Source of the DNA: JALZEG01 sp046263255
Lineage (GTDB): Bacteria > Actinomycetota > CADDZG01 > WHSQ01
Assembly (NCBI GenBank): GCA_046263255.1
Contig: JBHELD010000031.1
Location: 62,001 to 126,000 of the forward strand
DNA: 64,000 nt
Reading direction: 5' to 3'
In this document: positions 38,987 through 46,256 of the stretch, piece by piece
Numbering within the stretch: the stretch's first letter is position 1
Layout of the letters: every line of letters begins with the position of its first letter
Made by a program: the position numbers and the translations under genes
Notes under the pieces: model-generated
Told to the model about the DNA's origin: nothing
The model's database searches: none
What the model saw: only the letters and a program-made list of their open reading frames with translations

Positions 38987-40237
38987 TCAGTCCCCCAGCC
39001 CCCGCACCACCACCTTCTTCCCGTCCCAGGGCGAGCGACCGCGGCCCCGCTCGAGCAGCTCCACCGACAAGCCCGACACCCTTATCAGCGAGTAGGCGAA
39101 GTTGTCCTTCTGGTTGCTCTCGGCGAGCGTGTCGTCGACGTCGGCCTTCACCTGCACCACGTAGAGCCCGTCCGCGTTCAGCCCGAAGTCCACGTAGTTG
39201 TCCGACAGCCCCGCGGTGTAGATGTCGCCCCATCCGGCCGACAGCCCGATCCGGATCGCGGGGGAGGTGGGGTTGGTGAACGTGAAGTTGCAGTCGTCGC
39301 CGCTGTCCGCGAGGTGCTGCGGCTCCTGGAAGAACCGGTCGAAGTCCACGAACGCGATGTCGTGGGCACACGCGCCGCGCTTCGCCACCTCGGCGACGGG
39401 CTCCAGCGCACCCGTCCTCTCGTCGACGACCTTCAGCAGCTTCGCGCCGAAGACGTTGTCGTAGTGGAAGTGCCCGTGGACCTCGTGGTAGGTCGCGGTG
39501 CCCGCGTCCCGCTCGACGAAGTCGTTGTCCGAGTAGTCCAGGGGCGTCGCATCGGCGAGGTAGACCCTCTGGCGCACCGGCACGCTGCGGGCGACGGGGT
39601 CGAGCTCGCCGAAGCGCAGGTCCATCGCGCCTCTCCCCGCGTTCTGATAACCGAAGGAGAACCGCAGGCAGCGGAGCGCGCGGTCCTCGGCGGCCTCGTC
39701 CGGTGCGCAGAACGGCGGCACCGGCGCGAACGAGCATCCCGACCCCACGAGCTCGCACGCGGCCTCGGGATACGAGAACGTGAAGTCGTAGCCGGGCTCC
39801 GCGCGCAAGTTCGGGAGCATCGGCAGGCCCTCGGCGACCCGCGGCTCCCGTTCGAGCTTCGCCCGGAGGCGGAAGGCCTGGGCCGACGAGTCGCGGCGCA
39901 CGGCCGCGATCTCCCACACGCCCGGCTCGGGATCGTCGACGAACAGCTCGTGGTCGTGGGCCGCAATGCGCGTCCCCGAGGGCGTTACGAGCTGGACGTC
40001 GAAAGCGTTCGAGGTCGCGGGATGGTCAACCGCGGCGCGCAGCCGCGCTCCGCCCGGCGCGATCGCAAACGGGTACGACGTGGTGGACTCGACCGCGGAG
40101 CCTTTCCAGAAGCGAGCCTGCCCCGGCCGCAGCGCGGGAGCGTCCGGCGGCGACGCCTGAACCCCGGCGAGGACGCCGCCGCCGAGCAGGAGAACGGCCG
40201 CGCCGAGCGCGGCGCCGCGCCGGTGGCTGCAGGACAA
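38987..40237 (-). CDS. Secreted lysyl oxidase-like copper protein
   Basis: 416 residues from TTG 40237, five bases after the stop of the preceding gene. A signal peptide (about 1-28) is followed by a beta-sandwich resembling a pre-peptidase/PPC domain (PFAIAPGGARLRAAVDHP, ELFVDDPEPGVWEIAAV). The C-terminal ~240 residues form a lysyl-oxidase domain: NLRAEPGYDFTF at its start, YHEVHGHFHYDNV with the three copper-binding His of the H-x-H-x-H core near residue 252, and a CAHDIAFVDFDRF/NFTFTNPT region. The animal enzymes use a Lys-Tyr quinone cofactor; whether it forms here is unknown. Possible role: oxidation of amines or protein lysines outside the cell, interesting beside polyamine genes. Confidence 0.78.
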   Translation of the reverse strand: MSCSHRRGAALGAAVLLLGGGVLAGVQASPPDAPALRPGQARFWKGSAVESTTSYPFAIAPGGARLRAAVDHPATSNAFDVQLVTPSGTRIAAHDHELFVDDPEPGVWEIAAVRRDSSAQAFRLRAKLEREPRVAEGLPMLPNLRAEPGYDFTFSYPEAACELVGSGCSFAPVPPFCAPDEAAEDRALRCLRFSFGYQNAGRGAMDLRFGELDPVARSVPVRQRVYLADATPLDYSDNDFVERDAGTATYHEVHGHFHYDNVFGAKLLKVVDERTGALEPVAEVAKRGACAHDIAFVDFDRFFQEPQHLADSGDDCNFTFTNPTSPAIRIGLSAGWGDIYTAGLSDNYVDFGLNADGLYVVQVKADVDDTLAESNQKDNFAYSLIRVSGLSVELLERGRGRSPWDGKKVVVRGLGD

Positions 40238-40242
40238 CGCCG

Positions 40243-41949
40243 CTAGACCTTCGGCGGCTTGACGGTCTTGCGCGGGTCGACCCAGTCCCACTCGACCGTC
40301 GTTCCGCCCCTGCCGAAGTGCACCGCGTTCACCGCCTGTCCCGCGGTCGTCGCCGGCAGGATCCCCGACGGGTTGTAGCAGCCGCCCCGGTAGTCGGAGA
40401 AGCAATAGCCCCCGAGCGAGCGGCGCGAGTCCTGGCTCGCGATCAGAAGCGAGACCCTGTGCCCCTTCTCGACGACGACCGCCGTCGGCATCAGGTCGAT
40501 AGTCCACTCGTACGGCTTGTCGGGCTCCATCTCCGCCCACGCGTCCTCTGCCTTCCAGCTGTGCGAGTCCGCGTAGCCGTGGCTGATCCGCTTCCACGAG
40601 CCGTCGGGCGCCACGTCGAGCAGGTACGCGACCCACTTCGTCGCGGCCTGGCTGCTCTCCGCCTTCAGGTGCACCTGCGGCGCGCCGTTGACGAGCATGT
40701 CCTTGCTCAGAGGCACGGTCTCGAACGCGACGTGCGCGTCCGTCCACGACCCGCGGTTCGCGCCCATGCGGTCCAGGTAGGCGACCGTGCCGGGATCCCC
40801 CGCCCGCGGCGCCAGCGAGCTCTCGCCCGTCGCCATCCTCACGTGCGTCGACTGCTCGAGCGGCCAGTCGTGCCCTTCGTGCCACGTCCCCGTGCTGTCC
40901 TCGACGAGCACGCGCGGCTCCGCGCCGAGCCCGTTCTCGATCCCGAACAGCAGCGAGTCCATCCAGCGGTGCCGCACGAAGGAGAAGTCCACCGCCGTGT
41001 GGCCGGTCATGTCGGGATAACCGTGGTACCACCAGCCGAAGATCGCGTACTTGGGGTAGTCGTCGGGCAGAGCGTCCCAGTAGAGCTGGCTGTGGTCGGG
41101 GTGGACGTTCAGGTCGACGAAGCCGTGCGTGAGCAGGATCGGCTTGCGCTCCGCCGGCGCGAAGCGCGACAGGTCCCGGTCGGCCCACAGCTTCGTGAAC
41201 GGCCCCTCGTAGGTCGAGTAGTCGGTGGTCGTCCTGCCGGTGCAGGTCGCGGCCTGACCGGTGGCGGCGTTCGGATCCCCGAACTCGGGCGGGAGAGGCG
41301 GCGCGAGCTCGACCGCCTGGTACGCGGGGCCGTTGAACTGGTCCTCGAACTTCGCCCCCTGCAGCCACTCGTCCTGGTAATAGGAGACGACGGGAGCGTG
41401 GGCGAGCGCGCCGGTGAGCCCGGGGATGGCCGCGTGGGCTACGACCGACCCCATCCCGGGATGGCTGACGCCGTCGGTGACGATGCGCCCGTTGCTCCAC
41501 GGCCGGCTGCGGATCCACCGCGCGAACACCTTCGCGTCGGACCGGTCGGCGCTCCCGCCGAAGTCGAGGCAGCCCTCGCTGCCGCCGGTCCCGCGCTCGT
41601 CGGCCTCGACGTAGGCCGCCCCGCGCAGCACGAAGAACTCGTAGTCGTCGTAGCCCCCCAGCGCCTGGTCGATCGGCCGGTAGGGCGTCATCTGCATGAG
41701 CGTGGGGATCTTCTCGCCCTCGGGAAGGCCCTCCGGCAGGTGGACCGTCAGCGACAGCTGGGTCCCGTCCGTGGCTTCGAGGTAGTGCGTCGATACCTCG
41801 ACACCCGAGTACTTGGGCTTCGAGAGCGTCGACTTCCAGCGTTCGGCGGACCACCTCTTCTTCTTCCCCGCGACGGCAGGGGGCGCCCCGGCGGCGAGAG
41901 CGGCGAGGGCCAGCACGAGCGCGAGCGCGGCAAAGCGGCGAGATCTCAT
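40243..41949 (-). CDS. Secreted CocE/NonD-type serine hydrolase (X-Pro dipeptidyl-peptidase S15-like)
   Basis: 568 residues with a signal peptide (about 1-27) and the three-part layout of S15/CocE proteins. An alpha/beta-hydrolase core has ADERGTGGSEG, the nucleophile in GVSHPGMGS (Ser near 162), a helical cap, and a C-terminal jelly-roll with KWVAYLLDVAPDGSW and GHRVSLLIASQDSRR. LTHGFVDLNVHPDHS and WWYHGYPD supply the acid/His region. Likely an esterase, amidase or acyl hydrolase of unknown substrate. It is coupled to the downstream lysyl-oxidase-like gene (5-bp gap), so both may act on the same extracellular material. Confidence 0.85.
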   Translation of the reverse strand: MRSRRFAALALVLALAALAAGAPPAVAGKKKRWSAERWKSTLSKPKYSGVEVSTHYLEATDGTQLSLTVHLPEGLPEGEKIPTLMQMTPYRPIDQALGGYDDYEFFVLRGAAYVEADERGTGGSEGCLDFGGSADRSDAKVFARWIRSRPWSNGRIVTDGVSHPGMGSVVAHAAIPGLTGALAHAPVVSYYQDEWLQGAKFEDQFNGPAYQAVELAPPLPPEFGDPNAATGQAATCTGRTTTDYSTYEGPFTKLWADRDLSRFAPAERKPILLTHGFVDLNVHPDHSQLYWDALPDDYPKYAIFGWWYHGYPDMTGHTAVDFSFVRHRWMDSLLFGIENGLGAEPRVLVEDSTGTWHEGHDWPLEQSTHVRMATGESSLAPRAGDPGTVAYLDRMGANRGSWTDAHVAFETVPLSKDMLVNGAPQVHLKAESSQAATKWVAYLLDVAPDGSWKRISHGYADSHSWKAEDAWAEMEPDKPYEWTIDLMPTAVVVEKGHRVSLLIASQDSRRSLGGYCFSDYRGGCYNPSGILPATTAGQAVNAVHFGRGGTTVEWDWVDPRKTVKPPKV

Positions 41950-42027
41950 GGTGAGGGGGTTCGGCGGAGGGGGCCGAGTCCCTCCACGCGCGTCGGAGCC
42001 TGCCCGCCGCGCGAGCGATCCTCGCGC

Positions 42028-42795
42028 TCAGGAAGGCTCTTCGGCGCGCTCCGGCCCGCGCCAGCTGTTCCAGTCCACCCGGAACACCCTCGGGTCGCCG
42101 CGGTCCACGAGCACGTCGACGGTGGATCCCGGAGCGAGGAGCGCGACGTTCGACTGCTCCATGACGACGTTGTCGCTCGCCTCGTACCTGCGTCCGTCGG
42201 CCTCGATCTCGAAGTCGACCTTCATCTGAGGAACGTCGCCGAAGGTCACGCCGGTGTCGCTCGCGCGCAGGATGGTCGCCGTTCCCGCGGCGCCGTAGCC
42301 CTGCGCGAGCCGCTGCCGGCGGAGCGGCCCCGTCGGGTCGAGCTGCAGCGAGAGGCCGAGCAAGGTGAGGTAGATCCCGCCGGCGATGAAGAAGGGATCC
42401 ACCCACGAGTCGAATGCGACCGTCTCCTGCGCGATGCCCTCGAACGTCGCGGTCGCGAACAGCCACACACCGACGAGCACGACGACCAGACCGCGCCGGC
42501 GCGCGGACGCGCGCACCTCGGGCGTCAACCTCTTCTCCTGCGCGGCCACGACCCTCAGCAGGCCCCTGACGGCGAGCAGGCCCAGCACCGCACCGACGCC
42601 TCCAAGGACGAACCGCCACACACCGGCGGCGAACGCGGCCTTGCCCTCGGCGAAACCGTCGTCGACGGCCAGAGCTACGGCGACGCCCCCGATGCCCAGG
42701 TGCACGAGCCCGAGGAGGAACCCCACCGCGCCGGCGGGCGGCATCACTACGGCTTCGTCCTGCTGCGCGGTCGGATCCTGCGGGAGCCGGTTCAC
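42028..42795 (-). CDS. Membrane protein of unknown function with a DUF3592-like extramembrane segment
   Basis: 255 residues from GTG 42795, or 238 from ATG 42744; the start is uncertain. Membrane segments lie near 18-43, 52-75, 96-115 and 122-140. The soluble C-terminus (about 155-250) has the pattern T-A-T-I-L...V-D-F-E-I-E-A-D-G-R-x-Y, then VLVDRGDPRVFRVD. This resembles the beta-rich segment of DUF3592-type membrane proteins, where a stretch controls permeability or interacts with a ligand; the resemblance is a guess. A possible TAATTG -10 lies 5 nt before GTG 42795. No operon partner. Confidence 0.6.
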   Translation of the reverse strand: MNRLPQDPTAQQDEAVVMPPAGAVGFLLGLVHLGIGGVAVALAVDDGFAEGKAAFAAGVWRFVLGGVGAVLGLLAVRGLLRVVAAQEKRLTPEVRASARRRGLVVVLVGVWLFATATFEGIAQETVAFDSWVDPFFIAGGIYLTLLGLSLQLDPTGPLRRQRLAQGYGAAGTATILRASDTGVTFGDVPQMKVDFEIEADGRRYEASDNVVMEQSNVALLAPGSTVDVLVDRGDPRVFRVDWNSWRGPERAEEPS

Positions 42796-42936
42796 AACCG
42801 CAATTAGGCACCGGGGGCAGTGGCTAATCAAGCTCGTGCGTGGTCGGGCGCCCCGGCCCTCAGCCGTCGTCCACTCTGTACAAGCCGTCCCCGCTCGTTG
42901 GGCCGCGGAGTCTGGGCGTTTGCGCCCGGCCGTCGT

Positions 42937-42942
42937 TAGCAT
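42937..42942 (+). promoter_or_regulatory. Candidate -10 TAGCAT for the aldehyde dehydrogenase pair
   Basis: TAGCAT lies 31 nt before ATG 42974. A ~25-nt leader would contain AAGGAGG (42961-42967), 6 nt from the ATG, so this gene uses normal ribosome binding. The rest of 42796-42936 holds nothing supported. Confidence 0.4.
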
Positions 42943-42973
42943 CGGGCTCGCGTCGTCGTCAAGGAGGCATCAC

Positions 42974-44464
42974 ATGTACGCGAACGGGATGTTCATCGCC
43001 GGCGAGCTCTGCGAAGCGGCCTCCGGCCGCACCGACGAGATCCTCAACCCCGCGACCGAAGAGGTCTGCGGCACGGTCCCGAGAGCCGCGGAGGAGGACG
43101 TCGACCGCGCCGTACAGGCGGCGCGCGAGGCGTTCGAGGACGGCCGCTGGTCCGAGCTCGGACCCGGCGAGCGCGCCGCGGTCCTGTGGAAGATGGGCGA
43201 GCTGGTCGAGGAGAGGGCCGAGCAGCTGATCCCCCTCGAGATCGCGCCTTCGGGCAAGACGATCAAGCTCGTGGCCGACGGCGACGTGCCGATGGCGGCG
43301 GACCAGCTCAAGTACTTCGGGGGGATCGCGCGCTCTCTCGCGGGCGCGGCCGCCGGCGAGTACCTTCCCGGGTACTCGTCGTGGCTGAGGCGCGAGCCCG
43401 TCGGGGTCGTCGCGCAGGTGACGCCCTGGAACTACCCGCTGATGATGGCGGTCTGGAAGATCGGCCCCGCGCTGGCGGCGGGGAACACGGTCGTGCTGAA
43501 GCCCGCGCCGTGGACGCCGTTCACGACGCTCGAGCTCGCACGGATCGCGAAGGACGCGGGGCTCCCGGACGGCGTGCTGAACGTCGTGACCGGGCGCGGG
43601 AAGGAGTGCGGGCAGCCGCTGGTGAGCCATCCCGAGGTCGACATGGTGTCGCTCACGGGCTCGATCGACACGGCCACGAGCATCATGGAGGCCGCCGCTC
43701 CGACGATCAAGCGGCTCCACTTCGAGCTCGGCGGCAAGGCGCCGTTCATCGTCTTCGACGACGCGGACCTCGAGGCCGCCGCGCAGGGCTGCATCGTCGG
43801 GTCGTTCATCAACACGGGCCAGGACTGCACGGCCGCGACGCGCATCTACGTCCAGCGAGCCGTCTGGGACGAGTTCGTCGCGCGCGTCTCGGACCTCACC
43901 GCGGAGATCCGGCTCGGAGACCCGATGGAGCGCACGACCGACATGGGACCGCTCGTCAACGCGGCGCAGCGGGCCCGCGTCGAGGGGTTCGTCGAGCGCG
44001 CCCGCGCGCAGGGTGCAAAGGTCCTGATCGGCGGCGGCCGCCCGGAGGGGTTCGACAGGGGTTTCTGGTACGAGCCGACGTTGATCTCCGGCGCCGACCA
44101 GCAGGCCGAGATCGTCCAGCACGAGGTCTTCGGCCCGGCCCCCACGCTGCTGCCGTTCGAGACCGAAGACGAGGTGCTGGCGAAGGCGAACGACGTCCGC
44201 TACGGCCTCGCGGCGAGCGTGTGGACGCGCGACTCGTTCAAGTCCCTGAGGGCCGCGAAGACGTTGCGGTTCGGCACGGTCTGGATCAACGACCACATCC
44301 CCCTCGCGCCCGAGATGCCGCACGGCGGTTTCAAGCAGTCCGGGTTCGGCAAGGACATGAGTCTCGAGTCGCTCGAGGAGTACACGGTGACCAAGCACGT
44401 GATGGCGGAGCTCTCCGGGATCCCGCGCAAGGACTGGTACTACGTCGTGGCTGGGGACGAGTAG
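42974..44464 (+). CDS. Aldehyde dehydrogenase, aminobutyraldehyde (PatD/PuuC) type
   Basis: 496 residues. VTPWNYPLMMAVWKIGPALAAGN, the FELGGKAP glutamate and the catalytic Cys in NTGQDCTAATR are intact. The combination of PSGKTIKLVADGDVP with DQLKYFGG and NTGQDC is typical of gamma-aminobutyraldehyde dehydrogenases, which make GABA from 4-aminobutanal in putrescine breakdown. Note PSGKT where many ALDHs have ETGKP. ATG 42974 has AAGGAGG at 6 nt. It is followed 2 bp later by another ALDH gene. It probably belongs to the same regulon as the gabT-pot operon. Confidence 0.85.
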   Translation: MYANGMFIAGELCEAASGRTDEILNPATEEVCGTVPRAAEEDVDRAVQAAREAFEDGRWSELGPGERAAVLWKMGELVEERAEQLIPLEIAPSGKTIKLVADGDVPMAADQLKYFGGIARSLAGAAAGEYLPGYSSWLRREPVGVVAQVTPWNYPLMMAVWKIGPALAAGNTVVLKPAPWTPFTTLELARIAKDAGLPDGVLNVVTGRGKECGQPLVSHPEVDMVSLTGSIDTATSIMEAAAPTIKRLHFELGGKAPFIVFDDADLEAAAQGCIVGSFINTGQDCTAATRIYVQRAVWDEFVARVSDLTAEIRLGDPMERTTDMGPLVNAAQRARVEGFVERARAQGAKVLIGGGRPEGFDRGFWYEPTLISGADQQAEIVQHEVFGPAPTLLPFETEDEVLAKANDVRYGLAASVWTRDSFKSLRAAKTLRFGTVWINDHIPLAPEMPHGGFKQSGFGKDMSLESLEEYTVTKHVMAELSGIPRKDWYYVVAGDE

Positions 44465-44466
44465 CG

Positions 44467-45897
44467 ATGGCGGCGCGCAGGCCGTTCCTCGTGGCGGGAG
44501 AGTGGCGCGAGGGATCCGACGGCTTCGACGTCAGGAGCCCCTACGACGGCGCGACCGTCGCGTCGGTCGCGACGCCGGGCGCGGGAGACGTCGAGGACGC
44601 CGTCGCCGCGGCCTCGGCCGCGTTCGACGAGACACGGGTCCTTCCGCTGCACCGCCGCGCCGAGGCGCTCGCGCACATCTCGGGGCGGCTGGCCGAACGA
44701 GCGGACGAGGTCGCGGAGCTGATCGCGCGCGAGGGCGGCAAGCCGTTGAAGTGGGCGAAGGTCGAAGCCGCCCGCGCGGTGTCGACCTTCCGCTGGGCCG
44801 CCGAGGAGTGCAGGCGCGACCGCGGCGAGCTCATGCGGTTCGACTCCGAGGCAGCGCTCGGATCGCGTGCGGGGGTGATACGACGGTTCCCGCTGGGGCC
44901 CGTCCTCGCGATCACGCCGTTCAACTTTCCGGTGAACCTCGTCGCGCACAAGATGGCGCCGGCGCTCGCGGTGGGCGCGCCGATCGTCGTCAAGCCGGCG
45001 ACGAAGACGCCGCTCGGCGCGCTGCTGCTCGGCGAGCTGTTCTGCGAGACCGACCTGCCGCCGGGAATGCTGTCGGTGCTGCCGATCGGGGGGAGCGAGG
45101 CGGGCGAGCTCGCGAAGGACCGCCGCTTCGCAAAGCTCTCGTTCACCGGGTCGTCCGAGGTGGGGTGGAACCTCAAGTCCGCCGACGTGCGAAAGGTCGT
45201 GACGCTCGAGCTCGGCGGGAACGCCGGTGTGATCGTCCATTCCGACGCCGACCTCGACAGGGCCGCCGAGCGCATCGCGTTCGGCGGGTACTACCAGGCC
45301 GGGCAGTCGTGCATCTCGGTGCAGCGGGTCATGGTGCACGAGAGCGTCGCCGGCGACTTCACGGAGCTGCTGGTGCGCGCGGTGTCGAAGCTGAAGACCG
45401 GCGACCCGCTCGACCCGGAGACCGAGGTCGGCCCCCTCATCGACCACGACGCGCTCGAACGCGTCACCGCGTGGGTCGACGAAGCCGTGCAGGCGGGCGC
45501 GGAGGTGCTGGTCGGCGGCAAGCGCGAGGATCCGTTCTACGCGCCGACGGTGCTGGCTCGGACGCGGCCCGACATGAAGGTGCGGTGCGAGGAGGTCTTC
45601 GGTCCGGTCACGACGGTCTCGACGTACGGCGACTTCGAGGAGGCGATAGCCGAGGTCAACGAGTCGAAGTACGGGCTGCAGGCCGGCGTCTTCACGTCGG
45701 ACGTCGGCCGGCTCTTCCTCGCCTTCCGCGAGATAAGGGTCGGAGGCGTCGTCGCCAACGACGTGTCGGCCTTCCGCGCCGACCAGATGCCGTACGGAGG
45801 CACCAAGGATTCGGGGTCGGGCCGGGAGGGGCTCCGATGGGCGATGCAGGAGATGACCGAGCCGCGCGTCCTGGTCCTGTCGGACATCCCGCTCTAG
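44467..45897 (+). CDS. Aldehyde dehydrogenase, succinate-semialdehyde/lactaldehyde-like
   Basis: 476 residues. ITPFNFPVNLVAHKMAPALAVG, LELGGNAG and the catalytic Cys in QAGQSCISVQR are present. PFNFPVNLVAHK and ELGGNAG are typical of a branch that includes lactaldehyde and non-phosphorylating aldehyde dehydrogenases, different from the two others in this window. It starts two bases after the previous stop, so the pair is one message. In this context oxidation of succinate semialdehyde or another short aldehyde is likely. Its 3' end overlaps the next gene by 61 bp. Confidence 0.85.
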   Translation: MAARRPFLVAGEWREGSDGFDVRSPYDGATVASVATPGAGDVEDAVAAASAAFDETRVLPLHRRAEALAHISGRLAERADEVAELIAREGGKPLKWAKVEAARAVSTFRWAAEECRRDRGELMRFDSEAALGSRAGVIRRFPLGPVLAITPFNFPVNLVAHKMAPALAVGAPIVVKPATKTPLGALLLGELFCETDLPPGMLSVLPIGGSEAGELAKDRRFAKLSFTGSSEVGWNLKSADVRKVVTLELGGNAGVIVHSDADLDRAAERIAFGGYYQAGQSCISVQRVMVHESVAGDFTELLVRAVSKLKTGDPLDPETEVGPLIDHDALERVTAWVDEAVQAGAEVLVGGKREDPFYAPTVLARTRPDMKVRCEEVFGPVTTVSTYGDFEEAIAEVNESKYGLQAGVFTSDVGRLFLAFREIRVGGVVANDVSAFRADQMPYGGTKDSGSGREGLRWAMQEMTEPRVLVLSDIPL

Positions 45898-46256
45898 CGC
45901 GGGCCGCGCGCCTGGCGTGGGCCGCGCCGGCATCGCTGGTGGGGCTGCTCCTGTCGCCGTTCTTCCGGTCTCGCCGGGCGACGAGGGGCGTCGTGGTGTG
46001 CGAGGGAGCGTCGTGGCCGCGCCGGCTCGGCTGGCGCTATCGCGCGATCACGTTCGGCCACGTCGTGCTGTGCGTCGACGACCTCGACGAGACGACCTTC
46101 GCGCACGAGCTCGTCCACGTCCGCCAGTACGAGGCCTGGGGAGTGCTCCTGTGGCCGGCGTACCTGCTGGCGGCGCTGTGGGCGCGCCTCAGAGGCGGGG
46201 CCGCATACCGGGACAACCATTTCGAGCGGCAGGCGCGTGGCGAGCGGGCGCCTTAG
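45837..46256 (+). CDS. Small membrane-associated protein with HExxH motif
   Basis: 139 residues from ATG 45837, which lies inside the end of the ALDH gene and has GGGAGGGG 5 nt upstream; an in-frame GTG 45939 would give 105 residues. A hydrophobic stretch (LVGLLLSPFF) is followed by two strands, then FAHELVHVRQYEAWG, a zinc-type HExxH whose extra His and Tyr/Glu may complete the site. A second hydrophobic segment (LLWPAYLLAAL) and YRDNHFERQA complete it. The set HELVHVRQYE ... YRDN.FE recurs in small bacterial proteins of unknown function, from memory. It may be a tiny metalloprotease or a structural relative. The stop overlaps the channel gene. Confidence 0.65.
   Translation: MGDAGDDRAARPGPVGHPALARAARLAWAAPASLVGLLLSPFFRSRRATRGVVVCEGASWPRRLGWRYRAITFGHVVLCVDDLDETTFAHELVHVRQYEAWGVLLWPAYLLAALWARLRGGAAYRDNHFERQARGERAP

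Noticed and set aside
38987..42811. A 1,274-codon open frame on the minus strand
   Set aside because: Only the 3' 416 codons are the lysyl-oxidase-like gene; the upstream part is a shadow of the CocE-like gene in another frame.
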